Below, one piece after another: positions 8,875-16,585 of a stretch of DNA of 64,000 nucleotides (position 1 is the stretch's first letter; every line of letters begins with the position of its first letter). The position numbers were made by a program, and so were the translations under genes. Location: NCBI RefSeq assembly GCF_900109045.1, contig NZ_FNYL01000008.1, positions 124,001 to 188,000 on the forward strand. The letters are read 5' to 3'. The notes beneath the pieces were generated by a model that was not told the origin of the DNA, did no database searches, and worked only from the letters and a program-made list of their open reading frames with translations. Source of the DNA: Dyadobacter sp. SG02 (GTDB taxonomy: Bacteria; Bacteroidota; Bacteroidia; Cytophagales; Spirosomataceae).

Positions 8875-9669
8875 CTATTTGGAATCGATTTTCCACTTCT
8901 GCTTGGTTTTGGTATTCAGGAAGTGGTTGAAAGTATCCCCGCGAAGCCCGAGGCGGATCGTTTCGAGCGGGATCAGTTCACTGGGCGCGATGTTGCCCAG
9001 GTTGACATTAGCTCCGAGCAGTTTCACAAACCATACCTGCTGTGATTTCTGGGGAGCTTCCCATATCATGTCTTCAAATGCAATTTCCGTAAGGATTTCT
9101 TCCACAAGTCCCTGGCGTACCTCACCGCTTGCACGGAACAACCCCACATTACCCGATTCGCGGGCTTCACCGATTACCTTCCAGGCTCCGGCCTGCAACT
9201 CCGATTTGATGAGCTGGATCCATTTGTAAGGAGGAATGATCTTGTTTTCATCCTTCGAACCTACCTCTGAGAGAACGGTAACCTGCTGTGCAAGCTTGCG
9301 GATATATTCGCATTTAACATCCTGCGGCATTTCAATAGAACCGTCGGAAACCTCTGCGTGCGTCAACTGATATTTATCGAGGAGCTTGCGGTAATCATCG
9401 AACTGATTCCTTACAACAAATGCTTCGAACAACGTCCCTCCGAAATACACCGGAATATTGGCATTTTTATAAATCGCCAGCTTCTCGTCCAGATTCGGGC
9501 TTACGAAGGAAGTGGCCCATCCCAGTTTTACGATATCTATATAAGGTGATGCGATGGAGAGCATATCTTCTGTTTCCCTGACACTCAGCCCTTTGTCCAT
9601 CACCATGGTAAGTCCTTTTGTTCTGGGTTTCTGGGAACGCTCGGGAACCTGCGATAACGTAAAATTCAT
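8875..9669 (-). CDS. Phosphosulfolactate synthase-like (ComA family) protein
   Basis: A 264-residue TIM-barrel protein resembling ComA, which adds sulfite to phosphoenolpyruvate to give phosphosulfolactate. Motifs include RTKGLTMVMDKGLSVRETED near the start, DIVKLGWATSF, PVYFGGTLFEAF and EVSDGSIEMP. The final part (ESGNVGLFRASGEVR, FEDMIWEAPQKSQQVWFV) also fits. The start is ATG 9669; the frame stays open upstream but that extension looks unrelated. ComA is best known from coenzyme M synthesis in archaea. In this phylum the product could feed a sulfonate pathway, which is inference. No other sulfonate gene is nearby. Confidence 0.8.
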   Translation of the reverse strand: MNFTLSQVPERSQKPRTKGLTMVMDKGLSVRETEDMLSIASPYIDIVKLGWATSFVSPNLDEKLAIYKNANIPVYFGGTLFEAFVVRNQFDDYRKLLDKYQLTHAEVSDGSIEMPQDVKCEYIRKLAQQVTVLSEVGSKDENKIIPPYKWIQLIKSELQAGAWKVIGEARESGNVGLFRASGEVRQGLVEEILTEIAFEDMIWEAPQKSQQVWFVKLLGANVNLGNIAPSELIPLETIRLGLRGDTFNHFLNTKTKQKWKIDSK

Positions 9670-9833
9670 ATATGAGTAAGCATTTATCTCTGGCAAAAAC
9701 TCCGGCAAAGGTAGTAATAACCTTCGATACGTAACAATAAAATCCATAGCATTGACTCGTAGCCATCAATTTTTCTACGATAATTACTATTTTTAAAAAT
9801 CGCATTCATAACTAATTTAATCATTCCCACACC

Positions 9834-10316
9834 ATGAGCACACACGCGCAGATTGACCCGCAAACTGAAAACAAGCGGCTTTCTTTTCTCAGACAGCTTG
9901 TCGGCAAGCCGATGGATCAGCATTTTTCACCCGTCGCCAAATGGCTCAACGGCGTATTGCTTTCCATTGAAGAAGGTGCCATGGAGGTTGAATACCAGGT
10001 GCGGGAAGACATGTGCAACCCGATGGGCACATTGCATGGCGGTATTGCGGCTACCATTCTCGATGATATTGTCGGGACGATGGTTTACGCGCTGGGGCGG
10101 GAGTTCGGCTTCACGTCCGTCAACCTGAATTGCGATTTTCTCAATACGGCGGTGGTGGGAGATGTACTGGTAGCCAAATCGGCAGTGATCCGCGCGGGAA
10201 AAAACATTGTCCATGTAGAAGGCCGACTGGTGAATGCCCACGGCCGGATCGTCGCCAAATGCACGAGCAATCTCATCCAGACAGCCTTTAAATTACCGCT
10301 GGTACCAGGGCAGTAA
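9834..10316 (+). CDS. PaaI-type hotdog-fold thioesterase
   Basis: This 160-residue protein fits the hotdog acyl-CoA thioesterase family: the helix motif CNPMGTLHGGIAATILDD at about residues 58-75 carries the HGG and Asp positions, and TSVNLNCDFLNTAVVGDVL is the following strand pair. It probably hydrolyses an aromatic or medium-chain acyl-CoA in the cytoplasm. mazG begins 24 bp downstream on the same strand, so both are likely co-transcribed. Confidence 0.85.
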   Translation: MSTHAQIDPQTENKRLSFLRQLVGKPMDQHFSPVAKWLNGVLLSIEEGAMEVEYQVREDMCNPMGTLHGGIAATILDDIVGTMVYALGREFGFTSVNLNCDFLNTAVVGDVLVAKSAVIRAGKNIVHVEGRLVNAHGRIVAKCTSNLIQTAFKLPLVPGQ

Positions 10317-10340
10317 CGGGTTTCGCCGTATCTTTGTGGT

Positions 10341-11174
10341 ATGGAAAAACAATTCAGTGATCTGCCCGAAAGCCGTCAGCAACAACTGATGGCCTTCGAC
10401 CGTTTGTTGACGATCATGGACGAGCTCCGGGAGCAATGCCCGTGGGACAGAAAGCAGACAATGGACAGTCTGCGCCACCTGACGATCGAAGAAACCTACG
10501 AACTTTCCGATGCGATATTGAATAACGACCTGCCTGAAATCCAGAAGGAACTGGGCGACGTTTTGCTGCATATTGTGTTTTATGCCAAAATCGGTTCGGA
10601 AAAGACGGAAGGTAAGGCCTATAATTTTGACATTAAGGATGTGCTGCACGGAATCTGCGACAAGCTCGTCGCCCGCCATCCACATATTTACGGCGATTTC
10701 GTAGCCGATACTGAAGAGGCTGTCAAGCAGAATTGGGAAAAGCTGAAATTGAAAGAAGGCAATAAATCGGTGCTCTCGGGTGTACCCGCATCACTGCCCG
10801 CGCTTGTGAAGGCCATGCGCATACAGGAGAAGGCCCGAGGCGTTGGGTTTGACTGGGATGAAAAGCTGCAGGTATGGGCCAAGGTAGAGGAGGAGCTGCA
10901 CGAGTTCAAGGAGAACTTCAACATAGAATCGGCAGATGTCATTGATCAAAAGGAAGCCGAAGGTGAATTTGGTGACCTGCTGTTTTCGCTGGTAAATTAT
11001 TCAAGATTTGTCGATATTAACCCGGAAACAGCGCTCGAAAGGACTAATAAGAAGTTTATAAGTCGTTTTCAGTACCTGGAAGAAGCCTCGAAGACGGATG
11101 GTAAATCGCTGGCAGATATGACGCTGGAAGAAATGGATATTTACTGGAACCGGGCGAAGGCGCTCGGGGTTTAA
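10341..11174 (+). CDS. mazG: Nucleoside triphosphate pyrophosphohydrolase MazG
   Basis: MazG cleaves NTPs or dNTPs to NMP and pyrophosphate, acting as a house-cleaning enzyme. The 277-residue length fits the two-domain bacterial form. The N-terminal domain has CPWDRKQTMDSLRHLTIEET and the metal-binding EETYELSD...KELGDVLLH. The second domain repeats the pattern in VEEELHEFKE and EGEFGDLLFSLVN. It follows the thioesterase by 24 bp. Confidence 0.95.
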   Translation: MEKQFSDLPESRQQQLMAFDRLLTIMDELREQCPWDRKQTMDSLRHLTIEETYELSDAILNNDLPEIQKELGDVLLHIVFYAKIGSEKTEGKAYNFDIKDVLHGICDKLVARHPHIYGDFVADTEEAVKQNWEKLKLKEGNKSVLSGVPASLPALVKAMRIQEKARGVGFDWDEKLQVWAKVEEELHEFKENFNIESADVIDQKEAEGEFGDLLFSLVNYSRFVDINPETALERTNKKFISRFQYLEEASKTDGKSLADMTLEEMDIYWNRAKALGV

Positions 11175-11189
11175 AATTGACTCACGTTT

Positions 11190-11270
11190 CTCGTTACTAT
11201 TAATAAATAGACGTCTAAGTAGGCGTGGCACCGCTATGGTGTCGGGTTTATTATTTCACATACTAACGAG
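11190..11270. other. Intergenic segment with nested inverted repeats
   Basis: Between mazG and the coiled-coil gene, CTCGTTA (11190-11196) pairs with TAACGAG (11264-11270). Inside it, AT-rich TAATAAA-like arms and a GGCACC/GGTGTC stem can also pair. It could be a terminator, a 5' leader structure or a small RNA. No T run follows the inner stem. Confidence 0.35.
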
Positions 11271-11276
11271 AATTTT

Positions 11277-11723
11277 ATGTACGTAGAAGAAAGACTGGCA
11301 CAGCTGGAAAACATTACCAACGAGCACGGAAAGCAAATTGAAATGGTAGCAGAAGGGTTAGCATCACTGACAACGCGTGTAGATCGCGGCTTCGCTGAAA
11401 TGCGGGAAGGGTTTGGAGAAATGGATCGGCGATTTGAGGGCTTGGAAGAACGGGTAGATCGGGTTGAAACAAAGCTGACAGAACACGACGAGCGATTCGA
11501 TCGTATCGATCAGCGCTTTGAACAAGTCGATCAGCGCTTTGAACAAGTCGATCAGCGCTTTGAACAAATCGATCAGCGCTTTGAACAAATCGATCAGCGT
11601 TTTGAACAAGTCGATCGGCGCTTTGAACAAATCGATCGGCGCTTCGAGGAAGTCAACGAGCAGTTCCTGCAAGTCCATACCGTTCTCTCGGAGCTCGTTA
11701 CCCTCGTTAAGGATAAATTGTAA
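11277..11723 (+). CDS. Heptad-repeat coiled-coil protein of unknown function
   Basis: A 148-residue, strongly charged protein with no signal peptide or membrane span. Residues about 70-130 are a run of near-perfect heptads (DQRFEQV/DQRFEQI/DRRFEQI), preceded by looser heptads (FGEMDRRFEGLEERVDRVET). This predicts a long parallel coiled coil. At DNA level the heptads are 21-bp tandem repeats from about 11510 to 11650. I do not recognise a function; similar short coiled-coil proteins are common and uncharacterised. It ends 3 bp before the thiamine pyrophosphokinase gene. Confidence 0.7.
   Translation: MYVEERLAQLENITNEHGKQIEMVAEGLASLTTRVDRGFAEMREGFGEMDRRFEGLEERVDRVETKLTEHDERFDRIDQRFEQVDQRFEQVDQRFEQIDQRFEQIDQRFEQVDRRFEQIDRRFEEVNEQFLQVHTVLSELVTLVKDKL
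11510..11650 (+). repeat. 21-bp tandem repeat inside the coiled-coil gene
   Basis: About six to seven copies of a unit like GATCAGCGCTTTGAACAAGT, 21 bp long, with only a few differences between copies. Since 21 is a multiple of three, all frames in the repeat stay open, producing long shadow reading frames on both strands. Copy number is likely to vary between strains. Confidence 0.9.
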
Positions 11724-11726
11724 TTA

Positions 11727-12392
11727 ATGTCGTCACACCACATCGTTCGGGAGAAGCAGGAGCCTGCTTTGATTATTGCTAATGGGGAAGCCTGCTCTCC
11801 GGAATTGTTGGGGCAGTTGCTGGAATGGAGCCCTTACATTGTCGTGCTGGATCATGCCATTTATCGTGTGCTGGACCTGGGTATTAAAGTGGATGCCTGG
11901 CTGGGCGATTTTGATGTCGTGCACGATTTTGAAATGATCCGCGAGCGGCAGCATCCGTTGGAGATCGTCAATACGCCGGATCAGGAGAAGACGGATCTGA
12001 ACAAAGCCATCGAGTTTTTGATAGAAAGAGGTTTTCCGGCGGCTAATATCGTTTGGGCTACCGGGCGTCGGGCAGATCATGCTATTACCAACATCACTGA
12101 TCTGGTCCGCTATAAGGACAAAATCAAACTGGTACTGCTGGATGACTACTCCAAAATATTCCCACTTACCGGCACTTTCGAAAAATGGTACACCGAAGGG
12201 ACGCCGATTTCACTCATACCGGTAGGCACCGTCGAAGGCATCGAAACGAGTGGATTAAAATACAATCTTCATAAAGAAACCCTGACGATGGGCCACAGAA
12301 CCGGCAGCAGTAATTCGGCCGAGGCTGATGGCATGGTCAGGGTTTCTGCACAGAAGGGCGACCTTCTGATAATGGAATGCTGGGATTTATAG
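11727..12392 (+). CDS. Thiamine pyrophosphokinase
   Basis: This 221-residue protein transfers pyrophosphate from ATP to thiamine. Family motifs visible are IVVLDHAIYRVLDLGIKVDAWLGDFD (variant of the nucleotide-binding GDFDS), TPDQEKTDLNKAIEFLIERG and GRRADHAITNI. The C-terminal thiamine-binding region contains ETSGLKYNLHKETLTMG and SNSAEADGMVRVS. Its stop lies against the convergent peptidase stop, overlapping by 6 bp. Confidence 0.9.
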   Translation: MSSHHIVREKQEPALIIANGEACSPELLGQLLEWSPYIVVLDHAIYRVLDLGIKVDAWLGDFDVVHDFEMIRERQHPLEIVNTPDQEKTDLNKAIEFLIERGFPAANIVWATGRRADHAITNITDLVRYKDKIKLVLLDDYSKIFPLTGTFEKWYTEGTPISLIPVGTVEGIETSGLKYNLHKETLTMGHRTGSSNSAEADGMVRVSAQKGDLLIMECWDL

Positions 12393-14030
12393 CGAAGCCT
12401 GTTTGGATTCTTTGGCTTCTACATAGAAGTTCCGGTCGACCGACAGCGACTTTTCGCCTTTTACTTTCAGTGTTTTCCAGTCGTTTGTCGGGTAGAGAAA
12501 TTCCTCCTTCCCGCTTGCCAGCTTCACTTTAACAGGCATATCGAAGTTTTCAACGGTGTTGATCCACCGGTACTGCAAACCTTTGCCAGTGAATGCATAT
12601 TCGAAAACAGGTATCCTTACATCCCGGAGGTATTGATCAAAAACCTTTGAAAGGTTCCTGCCCGCGTGCTCGCTGATGTAGTTTTCGATCTGCGAGCCAT
12701 CGACGGTCTGATGGTAGAAGGTTTTGTTCAGCCCGCGAAGGATCTGGCGCCATTTTTCATCGTCGTTCACGACCTGGCGAATGGTATGGAGCATGTTTCC
12801 GCCTTTGTAATACATGTCCTTCGATCCCTCCTGATTGACCCCGTAAATACCTACAATGGGGATGTCGTTCGCAATAAGTTCACGTGTACCGATTACGTAA
12901 TCCTCACCGGCTTTTTTACCATAATAATATTCCGTGTAAAGATTTTCAGAATAGTTGGTAAAGCTCTCATGCACCCACATATCGGCTACGTCCTTGTAAG
13001 TAATGTTATTGGCAAACCACTCATGTCCGCTCTCGTGGATGATGATGAAGTCCCATTTCAACCCCCAGCCGGTATTGGAAAGGTCCTTGCCACGGTAACC
13101 CATTTTGTAATCATTTCCATAGGTAACCGAGCTTTGGTGCTCCATTCCGAGGTAAGGTACTTCCACCAGCTTGTAACCGTCTTCATAAAAAGGATACGGT
13201 CCAAACCAGTGTTCGAACGCTTTCAGCATTTTAGGGGCTTGTTTGAATTGCTCTTTCGCCTTTTCGAGGTTTTGCGGCAATACATAATAGCTAAGTTGCA
13301 AATCGCCTTTCTCGCCTTTGAATGTCTCTTTCCAGCTTACGTAGTTGGCCACATTCATATTTACACCATAATTATTGATCGGGTTTTTAACAAACCAATT
13401 GAATGTATGTGAATTGTCGCCGTTCTCGACCACCGATCGCAGGTTGCCGTTCGATACATCCATTACATTTTTCGGGACGGTCATACTGATGAGCATGCTG
13501 TCGGGTTCGTCGTACATATGGTCTTTGCAAGGCCACCAAACGCTGGCACCGAGTCCCTGGCAGGATGTGGAAATAATGGTATTTCCCTTCCCGTCGGGCA
13601 CCCATTGTACGCCTCCGTCCCATGGCGGGCGTTTGGCCAGTCGGGGTTTTCCTGCGTAGAAAACTTCAATGGATTCCGTTTTGCCGGTTTCCTGCTGTTT
13701 TTTTAATGTGATGAAAAATGCGTTGCCATCCCGCCGGTAGGTAAGCACTTCACCATTCTGGATTACTTTGGTAATCTGCAATGGCTCCTGCAAATCCACC
13801 TGCATGGTCTGGTAGGGTTTGAGCACCTTATACGTGATCACCGTGCTGCCGGTAAGCGTGCTGTCATTCGCGTTGGGCTTCACGCTGAGGTGATAATAGT
13901 TCAGGTCCCACCATTCGCGTTCAGGTGTGATGGCGCCTCGCAGTGTGTCGGCGTGGGTGAAAGTTTTCTGCTGTGCAAAAGAAGTGAGTGAAACAAATAG
14001 TAAACCGATACCGGCGAATTTTCTGAGCAT
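12387..14030 (-). CDS. M1 family metallopeptidase (aminopeptidase N-like), exported
   Basis: The protein of about 547 residues starts with a signal peptide (MLRKFAGIGLLFVSLTSFA). The zinc site HESGHEWF with the downstream Glu in HESFTNYSENLYTEYYYG marks the M1 (gluzincin) family. The substrate-binding GAMEN motif is replaced by GMEHQ, seen in a subgroup of M1 enzymes. It likely trims peptides in the periplasm or outside the cell. ATG 14030 is preferred over an in-frame TTG three codons upstream. It follows the kelch gene by 27 bp and is probably in its operon, at the distal end of the polysaccharide locus. Confidence 0.9.
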   Translation of the reverse strand: MLRKFAGIGLLFVSLTSFAQQKTFTHADTLRGAITPEREWWDLNYYHLSVKPNANDSTLTGSTVITYKVLKPYQTMQVDLQEPLQITKVIQNGEVLTYRRDGNAFFITLKKQQETGKTESIEVFYAGKPRLAKRPPWDGGVQWVPDGKGNTIISTSCQGLGASVWWPCKDHMYDEPDSMLISMTVPKNVMDVSNGNLRSVVENGDNSHTFNWFVKNPINNYGVNMNVANYVSWKETFKGEKGDLQLSYYVLPQNLEKAKEQFKQAPKMLKAFEHWFGPYPFYEDGYKLVEVPYLGMEHQSSVTYGNDYKMGYRGKDLSNTGWGLKWDFIIIHESGHEWFANNITYKDVADMWVHESFTNYSENLYTEYYYGKKAGEDYVIGTRELIANDIPIVGIYGVNQEGSKDMYYKGGNMLHTIRQVVNDDEKWRQILRGLNKTFYHQTVDGSQIENYISEHAGRNLSKVFDQYLRDVRIPVFEYAFTGKGLQYRWINTVENFDMPVKVKLASGKEEFLYPTNDWKTLKVKGEKSLSVDRNFYVEAKESKQASL

Positions 14031-14057
14031 TGGAGTCAAGGTTAGGAATGAAGTGTA

Positions 14058-15038
14058 TTATTTATCGAGTATTTCCATGTCGTTCAGTTCCGGGCCACCG
14101 CCACGATTGGCTGAGCCCGCTGCAATGTAGACTTTCTTGTTAAGCGAAACAGCCTGTGTTCCATGGCGACCCTGGTGCAGCGATGGCAGCTTCTCCCACT
14201 TCTGAGTTTGCGGGTCGAATGCCTCCACTTCACTATGTGCCTCCTGATGCGCGTCGCTTTCACCTCCTATTATAAGTATCTTATTATTGAAAACGACCGC
14301 GGTATTGCCAGCGCGAAGGGTAGGAAGGTTGTTGGAAGCGTCCAGCGTCGTCCATTTGCCGGTTTTGAAATCATACACATCCACCTCCTTGATAACGGTA
14401 TTCAAAACCTGGTTGATGCGCGCGGTCGACAGACGTCCGCCTGCTACGTACAGTTTGTTATCCAGGACCGCCACTTGCACGTGGTCGCGTGGGCGGGGAG
14501 CATCGGCGAGCGTTTTCCAGGTGCCGGTTGCCGGGTCGAATTCGTCGAACCAGGTCACCTGGCCATCCCAATGGCCGTCCTGAATGCCACAGACGAGGTA
14601 AATCTTGTCATTTAATGTAAATGCACCTGCCGCGCCGCGCCTCCGGCTTTCGGGAATGGTTGCTCCTTTGCGCCACTCGTTTTTGACAGGATTGAAAATG
14701 TAAATGTCCGGAATGGGGACCTCATGCGGATAACCGCCGGTGAATGCGCCCAGTACGTAAATCTCATTCTTATAACTCACTGCCTGGAAATGGCTGATTT
14801 CAAGCGGTGACGGCGCGAGGTTTTTCCAGGAATCCTTTTTGAAGTCGTATTCATCTACCGGCTTGATGCCGCGTCCGCCCAGCAAATACAACTTTCCGTT
14901 GGCCGTAGCCATTGCATTTTCATGACGTTTCTCGGGCAGATTCTCCGGCTCGGAGACCGTCCATATCTGCGCCGATCCCTGCAACGCGAATGCATTCAGC
15001 GCGATCAGTAATGCGAGTTTATGATAGAGTGGTTTCAT
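14058..15038 (-). CDS. Exported kelch-repeat beta-propeller protein
   Basis: A 326-residue protein with signal peptide (MKPLYHKLALLIALNAFALQ) and six or so kelch repeats, each with a GG pair and a spaced W: for example KLYLLGGRG, KIYLVCGIQDG, KLYVAGGRLS and KILIIGGESD. This gives one secreted or periplasmic propeller, a binding or sometimes enzymatic fold. Exact ligand unknown. It lies between the GH144 terminator and the M1 peptidase gene, so it is transcribed separately from the glycan operon but could share its physiology. Confidence 0.85.
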   Translation of the reverse strand: MKPLYHKLALLIALNAFALQGSAQIWTVSEPENLPEKRHENAMATANGKLYLLGGRGIKPVDEYDFKKDSWKNLAPSPLEISHFQAVSYKNEIYVLGAFTGGYPHEVPIPDIYIFNPVKNEWRKGATIPESRRRGAAGAFTLNDKIYLVCGIQDGHWDGQVTWFDEFDPATGTWKTLADAPRPRDHVQVAVLDNKLYVAGGRLSTARINQVLNTVIKEVDVYDFKTGKWTTLDASNNLPTLRAGNTAVVFNNKILIIGGESDAHQEAHSEVEAFDPQTQKWEKLPSLHQGRHGTQAVSLNKKVYIAAGSANRGGGPELNDMEILDK

Positions 15039-15118
15039 AGCGATTTACGTTTAGAATGGCTGGATACGCAGCATTTACCTTTCAAAAACGATATCAAGGT
15101 ACAATTATATTCTATAAA

Positions 15119-15151
15119 ACAGAAAGACCGGCTTGCGGCCGGTCTTTCTGT
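15119..15151 (-). terminator. Intrinsic terminator at the end of the Sus/GH144 operon
   Basis: A 14-bp perfect stem (15119-15132 pairing with 15138-15151, core AGAAAGACCGGC) with a 5-nt loop. It lies just after the last GH144 gene on the minus strand. T-rich sequence in the stem's trailing arm supports rho-independent termination. Confidence 0.8.
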
Positions 15152-15171
15152 GAATTTTAGCTAAAAAGCGG

Positions 15172-16551
15172 TTAATTTCTGCTGGATACGCCCAATGCGG
15201 GGCTCTCGAATCCGAGTTTTTTCAAGCCTGCCTGAACCTCCGGGTCTTGCATGAACAACTTCCAAAGCAAGCCCGTCAGGTAGTTTTCGATCATCACGAT
15301 AATCGGTCCCTGGTCGATGGCCAGGTGCGATTTGGCATACCAGTTCTGCGACTCGTTGAATGCGTCGGTAAAGCCGTATTCCGACCAGATTTGATCGCCC
15401 AGATCATCGTAAAAATGGCGCAATGCCTTCATCGACTGCTCCGGCGTATATGGGAACGACGATAATGCGGCGGTTGGGGTAATCGTACCGAAATCGTTCG
15501 TCGGGGAATGCGCATTGTAGCCGTTGTACGTATCGCTCGCGGTCAGGCCCCAATTGTTTTCACCATACCCTTTAAACTTGCCCGGATTGGCGACACAATA
15601 TTTGTAGTTGATCAGCGAATGGTTCACATTCTGCTCCCAGTAATTTGCATACTGGTCTTTCAGATTGCGCGGATCGAGTCCGAGGAATGAATAATGCGTA
15701 AAAAATAAAGGTCCGCCATATTCGAAACCGAGTGGGAGTTTCACGCCGTAATACTCTTTTCCGTTGCGGAAATGGTCGCTTTGCGCCCAGCATTTGTCGT
15801 AAACCTGGCGGGTGATCGGGTAGCGCGGCGAAGCTGCACCCATAATGTAGGTGATCAATGTCTCATTGTATCCTCGCAGCTCGAAGTTCATTGCCCAGCC
15901 GTTGTTGGGGCTCCAATGCCAGTAGAGCTGGTTGGGGTTGCCTCGGGTGTACCAATCCCATTCCGCCTCGTTCCAGATCCAGGTAATGCGGCTGCGGAGC
16001 TCCCTTTCGAGGTCGGTATTACGGTCGAAGTATTGTCTGACGGCCAGTAGTCCCTGGAAAAGGAAGGAAGATTCCACCAGGTCGCCGCCATCGTCTTTCC
16101 GGCCGAACGGGACGATCTTGCCCGTCGCGCCGTTGAGCCAGTGGGGGAAAATGCCGTGGTAATGATCCGCTTTCGAGAGGAATTTGACCATTTTTAATAA
16201 TCTCGAAGCCACGGAATCGCGTGGTTGCCATTGCCGTTCCGCAGCAACGACCATTGCCATCACACCAAAGCCGGTACCGCCGATGGTACACACTTCGTCG
16301 CCATAATCGAACGCGATATTGCTTCGCTCGCGGGCGAGGCCGCTTACCGGATGGCCGAATTCCCAGAAGTACCGGAATGTCTGCTTCTGAACGAGTTCCA
16401 GTAATGCGGTATCCGAAAGGTTTTTGGGGCGCTCGGTCGGGTTGAATGCCGCTGGTTTGGCGGCGGTTGATTTCTTTTTCTGCGCCCAGCCATCCACTTG
16501 CGGACCCGCAAGCAGTGTGAGGCATAGTAGTAGTTGGAAGTATCGTTTCAT
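15172..16551 (-). CDS. GH144-type (PF10091 'glucoamylase') glycosidase, exported
   Basis: A 459-residue protein with a signal peptide (MKRYFQLLLCLTLLAGPQ) and one long (alpha/alpha)6-type catalytic domain. Signature segments are FRYFWEFGHPVSGLARER, FPHWLNGATGKIVPFGRKDD, LYWHWSPNNGWAMNF and NDFGTITPTAALSSFPYTPE. The family includes endo-beta-1,2-glucanases (GH144), so beta-1,2-glucan or its oligosaccharides are the likely substrate. No lipobox is seen, so it probably acts in the periplasm. It is paralogous to the upstream gene along its whole length and ends the operon. The older family label glucoamylase should not be taken as alpha-glucan activity. Confidence 0.85.
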   Translation of the reverse strand: MKRYFQLLLCLTLLAGPQVDGWAQKKKSTAAKPAAFNPTERPKNLSDTALLELVQKQTFRYFWEFGHPVSGLARERSNIAFDYGDEVCTIGGTGFGVMAMVVAAERQWQPRDSVASRLLKMVKFLSKADHYHGIFPHWLNGATGKIVPFGRKDDGGDLVESSFLFQGLLAVRQYFDRNTDLERELRSRITWIWNEAEWDWYTRGNPNQLYWHWSPNNGWAMNFELRGYNETLITYIMGAASPRYPITRQVYDKCWAQSDHFRNGKEYYGVKLPLGFEYGGPLFFTHYSFLGLDPRNLKDQYANYWEQNVNHSLINYKYCVANPGKFKGYGENNWGLTASDTYNGYNAHSPTNDFGTITPTAALSSFPYTPEQSMKALRHFYDDLGDQIWSEYGFTDAFNESQNWYAKSHLAIDQGPIIVMIENYLTGLLWKLFMQDPEVQAGLKKLGFESPALGVSSRN

Positions 16552-16585
16552 TGTCGGGTAATGTTTAATGGCGGGATGAATATTG

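Noticed and set aside
11364..11678. Long open frame on the minus strand in the coiled-coil gene
   Set aside because: It results from the 21-bp repeats, which keep all frames open; the product is a monotone LIDLFKA repeat with no start context.
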